NCBI RefSeq assembly: GCF_027359575.1
Contig: NZ_CP114784.1
Location: 1,239,819 to 1,303,818, forward strand
Reading direction: 5' to 3'
Source: Prochlorococcus marinus str. MIT 0917
GTDB taxonomy: Bacteria > Cyanobacteriota > Cyanobacteriia > PCC-6307 > Cyanobiaceae
Length of the DNA: 64,000 bases
Shown here: piece after piece, positions 1 through 9,129 of the stretch
Position numbering within the stretch: position 1 is the first letter of the stretch
How the letters are laid out: the number at the start of each line of letters is the position of its first letter
Translations under genes and position numbers: made by a program
Notes under the pieces: model-generated
The model's input: only the letters and a program-made list of their open reading frames with translations
What the model was told of the DNA's origin: nothing
The model's database searches: none

Positions 1-272
1 GCCCAGTTGTAGGAGCAAATAAAGGTGGAATACCAGATATCATTTCAGATGGAGAAAATGGATGCCTGTACAATCCTGATGGAGAAAATGATGGGGCTTC
101 AAGTTTAATTGAGGCTACAAAAAAATTGTTGGGCAATGAAATAGAACGCTCAGCAATGAGAAAAGCAGCTCGTTCAGAGGCTGAGAGATGGGGATGGGCA
201 GGAGCTACAAAACAATTGAGAAATTATTACGAAGACGTACTAGACAAAAAACAATCAAATGTCGCTGCTTAG
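1..272 (+). CDS. sqdX: Sulfolipid (SQDG) synthase SqdX, C-terminal part
   Basis: This is the 3' end of a family 4 glycosyltransferase, cut by the window edge; the frame starts at base 3 and ends at TAG 270-272. The visible piece has the GT4 nucleotide-sugar binding signature (PVVGANKGGIPDII, then DGENG and a PDGEN segment) followed by the usual C-terminal helix. The family of cyanobacterial sulfoquinovosyl transferases carries this signature, and SqdX would move sulfoquinovose from UDP-sulfoquinovose to diacylglycerol at the thylakoid. The identification rests on the tail only; another GT4 enzyme is possible. The gene converges on the minus-strand small gene that ends at 276. Confidence 0.6.
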   Translation, partial: PVVGANKGGIPDIISDGENGCLYNPDGENDGASSLIEATKKLLGNEIERSAMRKAARSEAERWGWAGATKQLRNYYEDVLDKKQSNVAA

Positions 273-275
273 TTT

Positions 276-536
276 TTACGCAGCATGAGGGGGTGGAGTG
301 GGGGAATCAAATGATTGCAGAGGTAATACCAAAGTTGCCCATGGAGAAAGTTTTGGTGGCCTTTGTTTCTTAGGCTGACGAACCCCAAATGGGACTCTAA
401 CGACATTAGTTCCAGAAACTTTTAAAAGTTCTCCTTTATTTAAAACAGATTCAAAGCAATTAGAAAAAGAAGGCAAAGACAAATCATTCTTTTTATTCAT
501 TTGATCTATAAGATCAAAAGATGTCTTTTTGTTCAT
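276..536 (-). CDS. Small hypothetical protein, proline-rich C-terminus
   Basis: An 86-residue protein that I do not recognise. The C-terminal half is basic and proline-rich (VPFGVRQPKKQRPPKLSPW, then a PTPPP tail) and looks constrained. The start at 536 is chosen because a GGGGA run lies just upstream; the frame stays open to 593, and a second ATG at 500 is also possible. The first residues are an imperfect duplication, with MNKK occurring at both candidate starts. It lies 3 bases from the end of the SqdX gene, tail to tail, and downstream of gcvP in the same direction but behind a hairpin terminator. No signal peptide or membrane segment is visible. Confidence 0.5.
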   Translation of the reverse strand: MNKKTSFDLIDQMNKKNDLSLPSFSNCFESVLNKGELLKVSGTNVVRVPFGVRQPKKQRPPKLSPWATLVLPLQSFDSPTPPPHAA

Positions 537-597
537 TTGGTCCCCATATAATTTAAGGCTGCGGCAAAGATTAATAGAAAACTTGCAAAACAACCCG

Positions 598-622
598 AAA
601 AAACCACAAATTTGGTTTTCGC
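598..622 (-). terminator. Rho-independent terminator of gcvP
   Basis: Read on the minus strand, AAAACCA and TGGTTTT form a 7-bp stem around a 6-base loop, followed by a run of T ending TTTTTT. It lies about 40 bases past the gcvP stop codon and ahead of the small minus-strand gene, so it probably ends the glycine cleavage transcript. Confidence 0.55.
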
Positions 623-659
623 TTGAAATTTAACCAATAAAACAAGTTTTAACCAGTCT

Positions 660-3566
660 TCAAATAGAATTAGTATCTTCTAAGTCTTGAACGGAAGGAC
701 AACTACATATCAAATTTCTGTCTCCATAAGCATTATTAATACGTGAAACTGATGGCCAAAATTTATATTTTTCCTGGCTGCTCAAAGGGAAAGCTGCTTC
801 TTTACGAGAATAAGGTCTATCCCAATCATCGGATGTAACTGTTTTTAAAGTATGAGGAGATTGTTTTAAAGGATTATTAATAGGATCAATCTTTCCTAAT
901 TTAATTTGTTCAATTTCTTCTCGTATTCCAATCATCGCCTCACAAAAACGATTTAATTCAGACAAACTTTCACTTTCTGTTGGTTCAACCATCAAAGTTC
1001 CAGCAACTGGCCAACTGATTGTTGGAGCATGAAATCCATAATCCATCAATCTCTTTGCAATATCCTCAACTTCTATACCTAACTGACTCTTTAAAGGTCG
1101 TAAGTCTAATATGCATTCATGAGCTACCAAGCCATTGGGATCTTTAAATAAAACTGGATAATAAGCATCAAGACGTTTGGCTAAATAATTAGCAGAAAGG
1201 ATTGCAATTGAACTTGCTTTGCGTAACCCATCTTTACCCATCATTCGAATGTACATCCAACTAATCGGCAATATTCCAGCGCTGCCAAATGGAGCTGAAG
1301 AGACTGCCGAAATAGCCTTTTTGCCTCCACACTTAACTATTGAATGTCCAGGAAGATAAGGAACCAAATGGCCTGCAACAGCTATGGGGCCTACGCCTGG
1401 ACCTCCTCCTCCATGAGGAATTGAAAAAGTTTTATGAAGATTTAAATGACAGACATCTATGCCATAAGTTCCAGGCCTGCAAATACCTACTTGAGCATTC
1501 AGATTTGCCCCATCCAAATAGACCTGACCACCCTCTTGATGAATGACTTGGCAAATTTCACGAATATTCGGCTCAAATACACCATGTGTTGAAGGATAGG
1601 TAACCATCAATGAAGCCAAATTCTTTGAATGAATCTTTGCTTTATTTCTTAAGTCTTCCAAATCAACATTGCCATATTCATCACATTTAACAGAGACAAC
1701 TTTAAAACCAGACATGACTGCACTAGCTGGATTTGTACCGTGTGCACTAGTGGGAATCAAGCAAATATTTCTATGCCCCTCACCAAGAGACTGATGCCAA
1801 GAACGTATTACAAGCAAACCAGCAAATTCTCCTTGAGAACCTGCATTTGGCTGCAGAGAAACACCCTGAAAGCCAGTTAAAGCAGAAAGCCAACTTTCAA
1901 GGTCATTAATGATTTCCTTGTATCCAGCTAATTGAGTAGTAGGAGCAAAAGGATGAATAGAAGCAAACTCGCTCCATTCAATGGGTAAAAGTTCCGCAGC
2001 TGCATTCAATTTCATTGTGCAACTCCCCAGAGGAATCATTCCTTGCACTAGAGAAAAATCTTTCGAAACTAAAAAATGTATGTATCTCATTAAATCAGTC
2101 TCACTTTGATATTGATTAAATACCGGTTGTTCAAGCCAAGGTTTTTCACGAAGTGGAATATCTATTAGTGGATCATTCTCCTTAATAATCTTAGAAATAT
2201 CATTAACATTTTTTCCTTTAACATTTGCAAGTATTTGATGCAATTTATAAATTTCTTGATCACAAGTTAATTCATCAAAAGTCACTCCAAAACCCTTAGC
2301 ATTATTAATATCAGATCCAATAGGAAGAACTCTAAGGTTATATCCTTCTTCTGAAGCTGACAGAATAACTTTTGATGCTTCTGCACAATATATGTCAATA
2401 CTATCAAACCCGGAATATCTATCTATGGTATATTCTAAGTCACTTAAAATATATTCAAAATCAGATCTATATTTAAGGATCTTGTTTGCAATTTTCTTAA
2501 GCCCATTTGGACCATGATGAACTGCATAAAAAGAAGAAAGAACAGCTAATAAAACTTGAGCAGTGCATATATTACTTGTTGCTTTATCCCTTCGAATATG
2601 TTGCTCTCTTGTTTGAAGGGCAAGTCTCAAAGCTTGATTTCCCTCTACATCAACTGATTGGCCAACAATCCTTCCTGGTATTTGTCTTTTATATATTTCT
2701 TTAGTTGCAAAAAAAGCTGCATGTGGTCCACCAAATGCAATAGGCACTCCAAATCTTTGCGCACTTCCAACAACAATATCCGCACCAAATTCTCCCATTG
2801 GTTTAATCAAAACTTGAGCCAAGGGATCAATTGATATCGTTACAATTGCATCACATTTATGTACTTTATTAATTACTGAAGTTGGGTCCCAAATACGACC
2901 ATTTTTTCCAGGTAACTGAATAAGTATTCCGAAGACATTATTATCAATTTCAAAATTCTTATTATCAAAGAACTCAAGTACAATCCCCAGTGGCTCACAT
3001 CGAGTTTTTAAGACGTCAAATGTTTGAGGCAGAGTTTCTTGATCTACTAAAAATTTATTAGCATTTTTATTTTTTCTAACAGCCAAACTCAAACTTATTG
3101 CCTCAGCTACCGCAGTTGCTTCATCAAGTAAAGATGCATTTGCGATAGGTAAAGCTGTTAATTCACTTATTAAAGTTTGAAAATTAAATAAGGCTTCTAA
3201 TCTGCCTTGGGATATTTCTGCTTGATAAGGAGTATAAGCCGTATACCAATTGGGATTTTCTAGAACATTTCTTTGTACGACTGGAGGTATGACTGTCGAA
3301 TGATAACCAAGGCCAATCAACGATCGATGTTCAATATTTTTCTTGGAAATAATATTGATTTCTTTTAACGCTTCATTTTGATCACACCCACATGAAATAG
3401 AAACACCATTATTTTCTGCATCAAAGATTTCATTAGGAATGACAGAAGAAATGAAATCTTCCAAATTGTCAAAACCAAGATGTTGAAGCATAAAAGCTTC
3501 CTCTTCGTTGGTTGGACCTACATGGCGAGACTTAAAAGTGAAATCCTTTAATTCTGCTTTTGACAT
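660..3566 (-). CDS. gcvP: Glycine dehydrogenase (decarboxylating), P protein
   Basis: The P protein of the glycine cleavage system decarboxylates glycine with PLP and passes the aminomethyl group to the lipoyl arm of GcvH; in cyanobacteria this serves photorespiratory glycine and one-carbon supply. From ATG 3566 the protein has 968 residues, the normal length of the fused homodimeric type. The N-terminal half begins with [10 protein letters not shown], and the PLP lysine is in [16 protein letters not shown] near residue 711. The frame is open to a TTG at 3590, but ATG 3566 fits homologs better. It lies downstream of gcvH on the same strand (about 100 bases apart), likely one transcript. gcvT is separate, about 20 kb away. 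Confidence 0.97.
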   Translation of the reverse strand: MSKAELKDFTFKSRHVGPTNEEEAFMLQHLGFDNLEDFISSVIPNEIFDAENNGVSISCGCDQNEALKEINIISKKNIEHRSLIGLGYHSTVIPPVVQRNVLENPNWYTAYTPYQAEISQGRLEALFNFQTLISELTALPIANASLLDEATAVAEAISLSLAVRKNKNANKFLVDQETLPQTFDVLKTRCEPLGIVLEFFDNKNFEIDNNVFGILIQLPGKNGRIWDPTSVINKVHKCDAIVTISIDPLAQVLIKPMGEFGADIVVGSAQRFGVPIAFGGPHAAFFATKEIYKRQIPGRIVGQSVDVEGNQALRLALQTREQHIRRDKATSNICTAQVLLAVLSSFYAVHHGPNGLKKIANKILKYRSDFEYILSDLEYTIDRYSGFDSIDIYCAEASKVILSASEEGYNLRVLPIGSDINNAKGFGVTFDELTCDQEIYKLHQILANVKGKNVNDISKIIKENDPLIDIPLREKPWLEQPVFNQYQSETDLMRYIHFLVSKDFSLVQGMIPLGSCTMKLNAAAELLPIEWSEFASIHPFAPTTQLAGYKEIINDLESWLSALTGFQGVSLQPNAGSQGEFAGLLVIRSWHQSLGEGHRNICLIPTSAHGTNPASAVMSGFKVVSVKCDEYGNVDLEDLRNKAKIHSKNLASLMVTYPSTHGVFEPNIREICQVIHQEGGQVYLDGANLNAQVGICRPGTYGIDVCHLNLHKTFSIPHGGGGPGVGPIAVAGHLVPYLPGHSIVKCGGKKAISAVSSAPFGSAGILPISWMYIRMMGKDGLRKASSIAILSANYLAKRLDAYYPVLFKDPNGLVAHECILDLRPLKSQLGIEVEDIAKRLMDYGFHAPTISWPVAGTLMVEPTESESLSELNRFCEAMIGIREEIEQIKLGKIDPINNPLKQSPHTLKTVTSDDWDRPYSRKEAAFPLSSQEKYKFWPSVSRINNAYGDRNLICSCPSVQDLEDTNSI

Positions 3567-3667
3567 GAGCTTGTTCTCAAGCACAAGCAAGTTAAGTTAT
3601 TGGAAGGAAGGCCACTGTAGAGAAAAATTTCCTGATTTGTTGTAAGAAAAAATTATTAAGTAAAATT

Positions 3668-4054
3668 TTATGAAACAATTTTCTTTGCATAAGTCCCAGA
3701 ATCCATAAGATCTTGTAATTGATCAGGATTATCAGGACGAATTATTAATAACCATCCTTCACCATGCGGATCATTTTGAAGTTCCTCTGGGCTAGCTAAA
3801 ACAGAATTGTTTCTATGGACAATTTCTCCACTAACTGGTGCATACATATCTTCTACAGCCTTTACTGATTCCACTGAGCCAAAACTTTCTCCTTTAGCTA
3901 TTGAAGTCCCTTCATCTGGTAGATCAACAAAAACGATATCTCCTAACTGATCAACCGCAAATTCACTGATGCCAATTCGAACTAATCCATCATCAGCAAA
4001 AGCATATTCATGACTGTCAGCAAAACGAAAATGATCTGGGAAGGAAAAAGCCAT
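3668..4054 (-). CDS. gcvH: Glycine cleavage system H protein
   Basis: The 128-residue lipoyl carrier of the glycine cleavage system shuttles the aminomethyl intermediate between the P and T proteins. The lipoylation site is visible as the ESVKAVEDMY segment, with the modified lysine at residue 65, inside the usual hammerhead-fold sequence (GISEFAVDQLGDIVFVDLP before it, YAPVSGEI after it). The length is typical. It starts at ATG 4054, 20 bases after the upstream PLP-enzyme gene ends, and precedes gcvP on the same strand, so the three genes probably share a transcript. Confidence 0.97.
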   Translation of the reverse strand: MAFSFPDHFRFADSHEYAFADDGLVRIGISEFAVDQLGDIVFVDLPDEGTSIAKGESFGSVESVKAVEDMYAPVSGEIVHRNNSVLASPEELQNDPHGEGWLLIIRPDNPDQLQDLMDSGTYAKKIVS

Positions 4055-4074
4055 TGCGTCAAAACGAAAAACGC

Positions 4075-5346
4075 TTAGTCATTCTGGGGCAATTTGATCA
4101 ATCCTGCCTGAAATAAATTGGATAATGCATGAATCAAAGCAATTTTGATATGAGAGCGATGGGATCCTCCTTGAATAAATAAATCAAAAGGAGGTTTCAT
4201 AGGAGCATCCGCAGAAAATTCACTCGTACTACCATCTACGAAAGTTCCTCCAGCCATGACTAAGTTATTTTCATAACCTGGCATAGGAGCAGGTATTGGA
4301 TCGAGAAAAGATCCAATAGGTGATTTTTCCTGAAAAGACCTACAAATAATTTGTAAAATTTCTGGATCGCCGATCCTTACTACTTGGATCAAATCAGTTC
4401 TGTGAGAACCTGGTTTTGGCAAAACTTGAAAGCCCAATTCGCTAAAAGTAGTAGAAATAATCTCAGCACCTATTAGAGCCTCTGCAACCATTTGAGGCGC
4501 AAGAAAAAGTCCTTGTAAAATAGTTCTATTTAAATCAAAAGTAATACCACCCTCAGATCCAATACCTGGAGCAGTCAAGCGGCAACATGCTTTATCCACT
4601 AAATCAGCTTTCCCCGCAATATATCCACCAGTAGGAACGATCGTTCCCCCTAAATTTTTTATTAAAGAGCCTGCAATTAAATCTGCCCCGACTGACGTTG
4701 GTTCCTTCGTTTCGACAAATTCTCCATAGCAATTATCAACAAAACAAATACAATTAGGTTGAATCTTATGGCAAAAATTACAAATCTCTTTAATAACCTC
4801 AATACTCAAAGATGGACGCCATGTATAACCACAACTACGTTGTATAAAAATTAATTTTCTAGGGGTGTGTAAAGCTTTTTCTAAAGCTAAGAAATCTATA
4901 TTTCCATTTTTATTTAAAGATATCTCTTCATAATTAATGCCAAACTCAATCAAGGATCCTTGACCAATCCCCCTCAATCCAATGACTTCTTCAAGTGATT
5001 CGTAGGGCCTTCCAGTAACAGATAGCAAATAATCTCCTGGTCTTAAAACGCCAAACAAAGATGTTGTAATAGCATGAGTACCGCTCACAAGCTGAAGTCT
5101 TACCGCTGCTTTTTCCGCTTCTAAAACATCCGCAAAAATTTTATCAATTATATCTCTCCCTAAATCTCCATGTCCATATCCAGTTAACGATGCAAAATGT
5201 TGCACATTTAGATGAGAGTCAGAAAAAGCTTTTAACACTTTTTCTAATTTAAATGATATACTGTCGGTCTTTTCTTGAATTGATAAGTATAATTTTTTTT
5301 CTATATTATCAACAAAATTTTTAGCGTATTTTTGTAACATATACAT
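4075..5346 (-). CDS. PLP-dependent enzyme, methionine gamma-lyase-like / aluminium resistance family
   Basis: A 423-residue fold-type I PLP enzyme of the family named after an aluminium resistance protein (Met_gamma_lyase Pfam group). The likely PLP lysine is K230 in AGSLIKNLGG, followed by the family's GGYIAGK segment. The N-terminal part has SGTHAITTSLFGVLRPGD, the cofactor phosphate-cup region, and the family's HLNVQHFASLTGYGHGDLG. The true substrate is not known for cyanobacterial members; a role in sulphur amino acid breakdown is only a family-based guess. The gene is upstream of gcvH on the same strand with a 20-base gap. A second ATG two codons in could be the start. Confidence 0.8.
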   Translation of the reverse strand: MYMLQKYAKNFVDNIEKKLYLSIQEKTDSISFKLEKVLKAFSDSHLNVQHFASLTGYGHGDLGRDIIDKIFADVLEAEKAAVRLQLVSGTHAITTSLFGVLRPGDYLLSVTGRPYESLEEVIGLRGIGQGSLIEFGINYEEISLNKNGNIDFLALEKALHTPRKLIFIQRSCGYTWRPSLSIEVIKEICNFCHKIQPNCICFVDNCYGEFVETKEPTSVGADLIAGSLIKNLGGTIVPTGGYIAGKADLVDKACCRLTAPGIGSEGGITFDLNRTILQGLFLAPQMVAEALIGAEIISTTFSELGFQVLPKPGSHRTDLIQVVRIGDPEILQIICRSFQEKSPIGSFLDPIPAPMPGYENNLVMAGGTFVDGSTSEFSADAPMKPPFDLFIQGGSHRSHIKIALIHALSNLFQAGLIKLPQND

Positions 5347-5376
5347 TTTACTTGAGAATATATAAGTTTTATCAAA

Positions 5377-6111
5377 TTAATCAGAAAAAATAATTTCTAG
5401 TTTTTCTTGATCTTTAAGTAATAAGCCTCTTTGGCGAAGATTCTCCAAAAAGTCATCTGCACCTTGCAAATGATTTGTATTTAACAATTTATTAGTTGCA
5501 TGTAAATCTAGCAATTCACCATCAAGTTCTTCGGCTGTGTAATCTTTTAAACCCGCCATAACTGCTTCAAACCTGTCTCTACGTTGCTTTTTACTGACTG
5601 GATATGCAGACATAACTTGTTCTCTACACATTCTCCACGACCTTCCTTTACATAAATAGTCAGCCAAAGCGGCGCTAAGCACAGGGGCTTCTGCATCCTC
5701 AATAAACCAATCAAAAGAGGAAGGCAAAGACGCTAAACCAACAAAAATCTCAAAAAAATCACCTGCAGAAAGAGGATTATTGTCATTTCCTTCAACAGCG
5801 ATAGCTGACTCTTGAAGCGATCTATGCAACTCAGGATGAACGCTCAATATATGACTTTCTATATTTTCTAACCCACGAGAAAGTACTTGATTTACCTTCC
5901 CCAAAGCAAAAAATACTTCAGGGCTGGGAGATACAAGTTTTCCATTTCTTAGATTTGAAATTTGAGAACTATGAACTCTTCCTAGATCCAAACATTCAGC
6001 CAAAGCAGGAAGAACTTTATGAGACCAGCCATTGCGCTCATGCCATACATGCACTAGGTGAGCCATAGCCCTTCTACCTGCAGTCAATTGGTCCCGAAAA
6101 CTAGAGGTCAC
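5377..6111 (-). CDS. Conserved cyanobacterial protein with helix-turn-helix-like N-terminus
   Basis: A 244-residue protein. Residues about 35-75 (ALAECLDLGRVHSSQISNLRNGK, read in parts) resemble a Cro/C1-type helix-turn-helix, suggesting DNA binding. The rest is acidic and helical with no motif I can name. The length and the position next to a fatty acid desaturase recall conserved cyanobacterial hypothetical genes. The gene is divergent from desC across a 79-base gap with an AT-rich promoter-like core, so it could act on desC or on the gcv run downstream; that is inference only. Confidence 0.6.
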   Translation of the reverse strand: MTSSFRDQLTAGRRAMAHLVHVWHERNGWSHKVLPALAECLDLGRVHSSQISNLRNGKLVSPSPEVFFALGKVNQVLSRGLENIESHILSVHPELHRSLQESAIAVEGNDNNPLSAGDFFEIFVGLASLPSSFDWFIEDAEAPVLSAALADYLCKGRSWRMCREQVMSAYPVSKKQRRDRFEAVMAGLKDYTAEELDGELLDLHATNKLLNTNHLQGADDFLENLRQRGLLLKDQEKLEIIFSD

Positions 6112-6158
6112 AAATCACATTCAAGATTGATAGATAGGCCTGGTTAGGATCCTTATCG

Positions 6159-6169
6159 TATATTATATA
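6159..6169. promoter_or_regulatory. Candidate divergent -10 region between the HTH gene and desC
   Basis: The symmetrical AT run TATATTATATA lies in the 79-base gap between two divergent genes and offers a -10-like hexamer in both directions. I see no clear -35 element. The call rests on position and composition only. Confidence 0.3.
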
Positions 6170-6190
6170 CACCAAGTAGACGGATCACTA

Positions 6191-7120
6191 ATGGTTTCAA
6201 GTTTAATCGAGGCTTCGGCTCCATTAAAAAAACCAGTTGCTGCCGATAAAGCCATGGCTGCATCGAAGAAGCTCCAAGGACATGTACCAAGAAGGATTCA
6301 TAACCAAAGGGCCAGAAGAAGATGGGGAACAGTCATATTCATGCTGACAATACACGCTCTAACAATATTTACTTTGCAAGCTAAATTTTGGAGTTGGTTA
6401 GCATTTTCTGGATTTATTTTCTTATATTGGGTAACTGCTTGCTTAGGAGTAACCACAGGATATCATCGCCTTCTCTCACACCGATCTTTTCAAGTTCCAA
6501 AATGGCTTGAAAGATTTTTCGCAACTTGTGGAGCATTAAGTTGCCAACATGGACCAATCGATTGGGTTGGTCTTCACAGGCATCATCATACTTTTTCCGA
6601 TACTGAAGCTGATCATCATGACAGTAATAAAGGATTTTGGTGGAGTCACATGGGATGGATGTTTGAAGATGTACCTGCCATGAAAGCCGTTCCAAGACTT
6701 TCTGGAGATTTAATCAAAGATCCTTACTATCGCTTCTTAAATAAAAATTTTTTACTTTTGCAACTACCCTTAGGCGCGACGCTTTATTTAATTGGCCAAT
6801 CAGCTGGTATTGGAGGATGGGCAATGGTCTTATGGGGAATTCCTCTAAGACTGGTTTTTGTTTATCACATAACTTGGCTAGTTAATTCAGCAACTCATTG
6901 TTGGGGTTCTATTGCATATGAGAGTGGAGATAATTCCAAAAATAATAAATGGGTGGCAGCGCTTACATTTGGAGAAGGGTGGCACAATAATCATCATGCT
7001 TTTCCTAATTCAGCGAAGCACGGCCTTCAAAGAAATCAAATAGATCTAACCTGGCAACACATACGATTTTTGAAAGCAATTGGGTTAGCGAAAAAAATTA
7101 GACTCCCTATCGCGTCGTAA
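6191..7120 (+). CDS. desC: Fatty acid (acyl-lipid) delta-9 desaturase
   Basis: A 309-residue membrane di-iron desaturase that puts the first double bond into stearoyl or palmitoyl chains on membrane lipids, using ferredoxin in cyanobacteria. All three histidine boxes are present: HRLLSH at 92-97, HRHHH at 129-133 and HNNHH at 265-269. Two pairs of hydrophobic segments surround them (about 45-85 and 185-225). The roughly 40-residue N-terminus ahead of the first membrane segment is basic and variable. It is transcribed divergently from the HTH gene and followed 43 bases later by rplI. Confidence 0.93.
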   Translation: MVSSLIEASAPLKKPVAADKAMAASKKLQGHVPRRIHNQRARRRWGTVIFMLTIHALTIFTLQAKFWSWLAFSGFIFLYWVTACLGVTTGYHRLLSHRSFQVPKWLERFFATCGALSCQHGPIDWVGLHRHHHTFSDTEADHHDSNKGFWWSHMGWMFEDVPAMKAVPRLSGDLIKDPYYRFLNKNFLLLQLPLGATLYLIGQSAGIGGWAMVLWGIPLRLVFVYHITWLVNSATHCWGSIAYESGDNSKNNKWVAALTFGEGWHNNHHAFPNSAKHGLQRNQIDLTWQHIRFLKAIGLAKKIRLPIAS

Positions 7121-7163
7121 TATTACTAACAACAATTAAATAGCATTAATTCATTTTCGATCC

Positions 7164-7622
7164 ATGCCTAAGCGAGTTCAAGTTGTTCTAAACGAAGACA
7201 TAAAAAGTCTTGGCAATGATGGTGACCTTGTTGAGGTTGCTCCTGGCTTTGCCAGAAACTTTTTATTACCCAACAAAAAAGCATTACCGGTTACTCCAAC
7301 TGTTTTAAAACAAGTTGAACACAGAAGAGCAAAACAAGCAGAAAAAGAGGCAGCTAAAAAACAAGAAGCTATTGATTTCCAAACAGCTCTAACAACAATT
7401 GGAAGATTTACGGTCAAAAAACAAGTAGGAGAAGACGGAGTCTTATTTGGAACAGTAACTAATGGAGATGTAGCAGAAGTGATAAAAGAAGCTACTAAAA
7501 AGGACATAGATCGTAGAGACATATCGGTTCCTGAGATACATGGTGTGGGGAAATATAAAGTGCAAATCAAACTTCACAACGAAGTAAATGCTGAGATAAA
7601 CCTTGAAGTTACAAGTTACTAA
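7164..7622 (+). CDS. rplI: 50S ribosomal protein L9
   Basis: A 152-residue L9 protein. The N-terminal domain shows the hallmark [32 protein letters not shown], seen here in two pieces, which binds 23S rRNA; a long charged connecting helix follows ([12 protein letters not shown], about residues 52-64) and then the C-terminal domain ending at 152. The length is normal. It directly precedes dnaB (57-base gap), the common bacterial rplI-dnaB order. Confidence 0.98.
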   Translation: MPKRVQVVLNEDIKSLGNDGDLVEVAPGFARNFLLPNKKALPVTPTVLKQVEHRRAKQAEKEAAKKQEAIDFQTALTTIGRFTVKKQVGEDGVLFGTVTNGDVAEVIKEATKKDIDRRDISVPEIHGVGKYKVQIKLHNEVNAEINLEVTSY

Positions 7623-7679
7623 TAGTTGCATCTTGGCCCGAACAAGCCAAAGTAGGTGTCCTTGTCCAACAAGCAATAA

Positions 7680-9098
7680 ATGATAATCACCCCCTCTTCA
7701 AATAACGGGGATTTTTCAAAACAAGGTAGAGATTTTGGAGCTTTTAATAATTCCAAAATTGAAAAGCCTCGTTTTGAAGCTCAACCTGACCAAATACCAC
7801 CACAAAATTTGGAAGCAGAAGAATCTGTTCTGGGTGGAATTTTATTGGATCCTGATGCGATAGGACGAATAGCTGATTTGCTACAAGTTGAAGCTTTTTA
7901 CATTTCTGCTCATCGAGAAATATATAGAACAGCATTAATGCTTCATAGCCAAGGCAAACCTACAGATTTAACAGCAATGAGCGCTTGGCTTGCCGATACA
8001 AATTCTTTAGAAAAAGTGGGAGGAAACAACCGATTAGTTGAACTGGTTGAGAGGGTTACATCTACAGCTTCAATCGAACAAGTTGCTAAATTAATTAGCG
8101 ATAAATTTTTGCGCAGGCAATTAATTAAATCTGGAAATGATGTGATCAAATTAGGCTTTGATCAAAGCCTTCCAATGGAAGAAGCCATTGATCAAGCTGA
8201 ACAAAAGATCTTTGCTATTAGCCAAGAGCAACCATCCAAAGGTTTAACGCCTACTGCAGAAATTCTGACAAAGACTTTCAATGAAATAGAAAGTAGATCA
8301 CTTGGTACATCAGTGGCAGGCATACCAGTTAATTTTTACGATCTGGATGCAATGACACAAGGACTTCAGAGGAGCGATCTAATCATTGTTGCAGGAAGAC
8401 CAGCAATGGGAAAAACTTCAATTGTTCTTAATCTCGCTAAAAACGTAGCGCAACTTCATGACCTACCTGTTTGTGTATTCAGTCTTGAAATGAGTAAAGA
8501 GCAACTAACTTACAGATTGCTATCAAGCGAGGTAGGAATTGAAAGCAGTCGATTAAGAACAGGACGACTGCAACAAGATGAATGGCCATTACTTGGTCAA
8601 GGTATTAATACACTTGGGCAATTACCAATCTTCATTGATGACAAACCAAATTCAAGTGTTCTTGAAATGAGGTCTTTATGTCGTCGCCTAATTGCTGAAC
8701 AAGGTAAAGAGCTGGGACTAATTGTTATTGATTATCTACAACTCATGGAAGGTACTTCGCCAGATAATCGAGTTCAAGAAATATCAAGAATTACTCGAGG
8801 TCTTAAGGGTATGGCAAGAGAACTTAAAGTCCCTGTAATCGCTTTATCTCAATTAAGTAGAGGAGTTGAATCAAGAACCAATAAAAGACCAATGCTTAGC
8901 GATCTACGTGAATCTGGCTCAATAGAACAGGATGCGGACTTGGTTCTAATGATTTATAGGGATGAGTATTACAATCCAGAAACTACTGATAGAGGAATTA
9001 CAGAAGTTATCGTGACAAAACACCGAAATGGACCGGTTGGAACAGTTAAATTACTTTTTGAACCCCAATTCACTAGATTTAGAAATCTTGCTGCTTAA
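7680..9098 (+). CDS. dnaB: Replicative DNA helicase DnaB
   Basis: The hexameric helicase that unwinds DNA at the replication fork. The protein has 472 residues: an N-terminal DnaG-interacting domain (about 40-150), a linker, and a RecA-like core with Walker A AGRPAMGKTS at about 238-247, Walker B-type LIVIDYLQL and the DLRESGSIEQDADLV segment. No intein interrupts it, unlike many cyanobacterial dnaB genes. It follows rplI. A perfect 18-base palindrome (AGGCTTTGATCAAAGCCT) lies inside the gene at 8153-8170. Confidence 0.98.
   Translation: MIITPSSNNGDFSKQGRDFGAFNNSKIEKPRFEAQPDQIPPQNLEAEESVLGGILLDPDAIGRIADLLQVEAFYISAHREIYRTALMLHSQGKPTDLTAMSAWLADTNSLEKVGGNNRLVELVERVTSTASIEQVAKLISDKFLRRQLIKSGNDVIKLGFDQSLPMEEAIDQAEQKIFAISQEQPSKGLTPTAEILTKTFNEIESRSLGTSVAGIPVNFYDLDAMTQGLQRSDLIIVAGRPAMGKTSIVLNLAKNVAQLHDLPVCVFSLEMSKEQLTYRLLSSEVGIESSRLRTGRLQQDEWPLLGQGINTLGQLPIFIDDKPNSSVLEMRSLCRRLIAEQGKELGLIVIDYLQLMEGTSPDNRVQEISRITRGLKGMARELKVPVIALSQLSRGVESRTNKRPMLSDLRESGSIEQDADLVLMIYRDEYYNPETTDRGITEVIVTKHRNGPVGTVKLLFEPQFTRFRNLAA
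8153..8170. repeat. Perfect 18-base palindrome inside dnaB
   Basis: AGGCTTTGATCAAAGCCT equals its own reverse complement over all 18 bases. It lies in the linker between the two DnaB domains. It encodes ordinary residues, so it could be chance; no function is known to me. Confidence 0.9.
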
Positions 9099-9129
9099 TT
9101 GTTCGAAAATTAAATTCCTAAATGCTTAA

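Noticed and set aside
7178-7570. 130-residue ORF on the minus strand of rplI
   Set aside because: It is a shadow of a well-supported ribosomal protein gene.
7680-9098. DnaB intein
   Set aside because: The helicase reads through at normal length with no inserted splicing domain.
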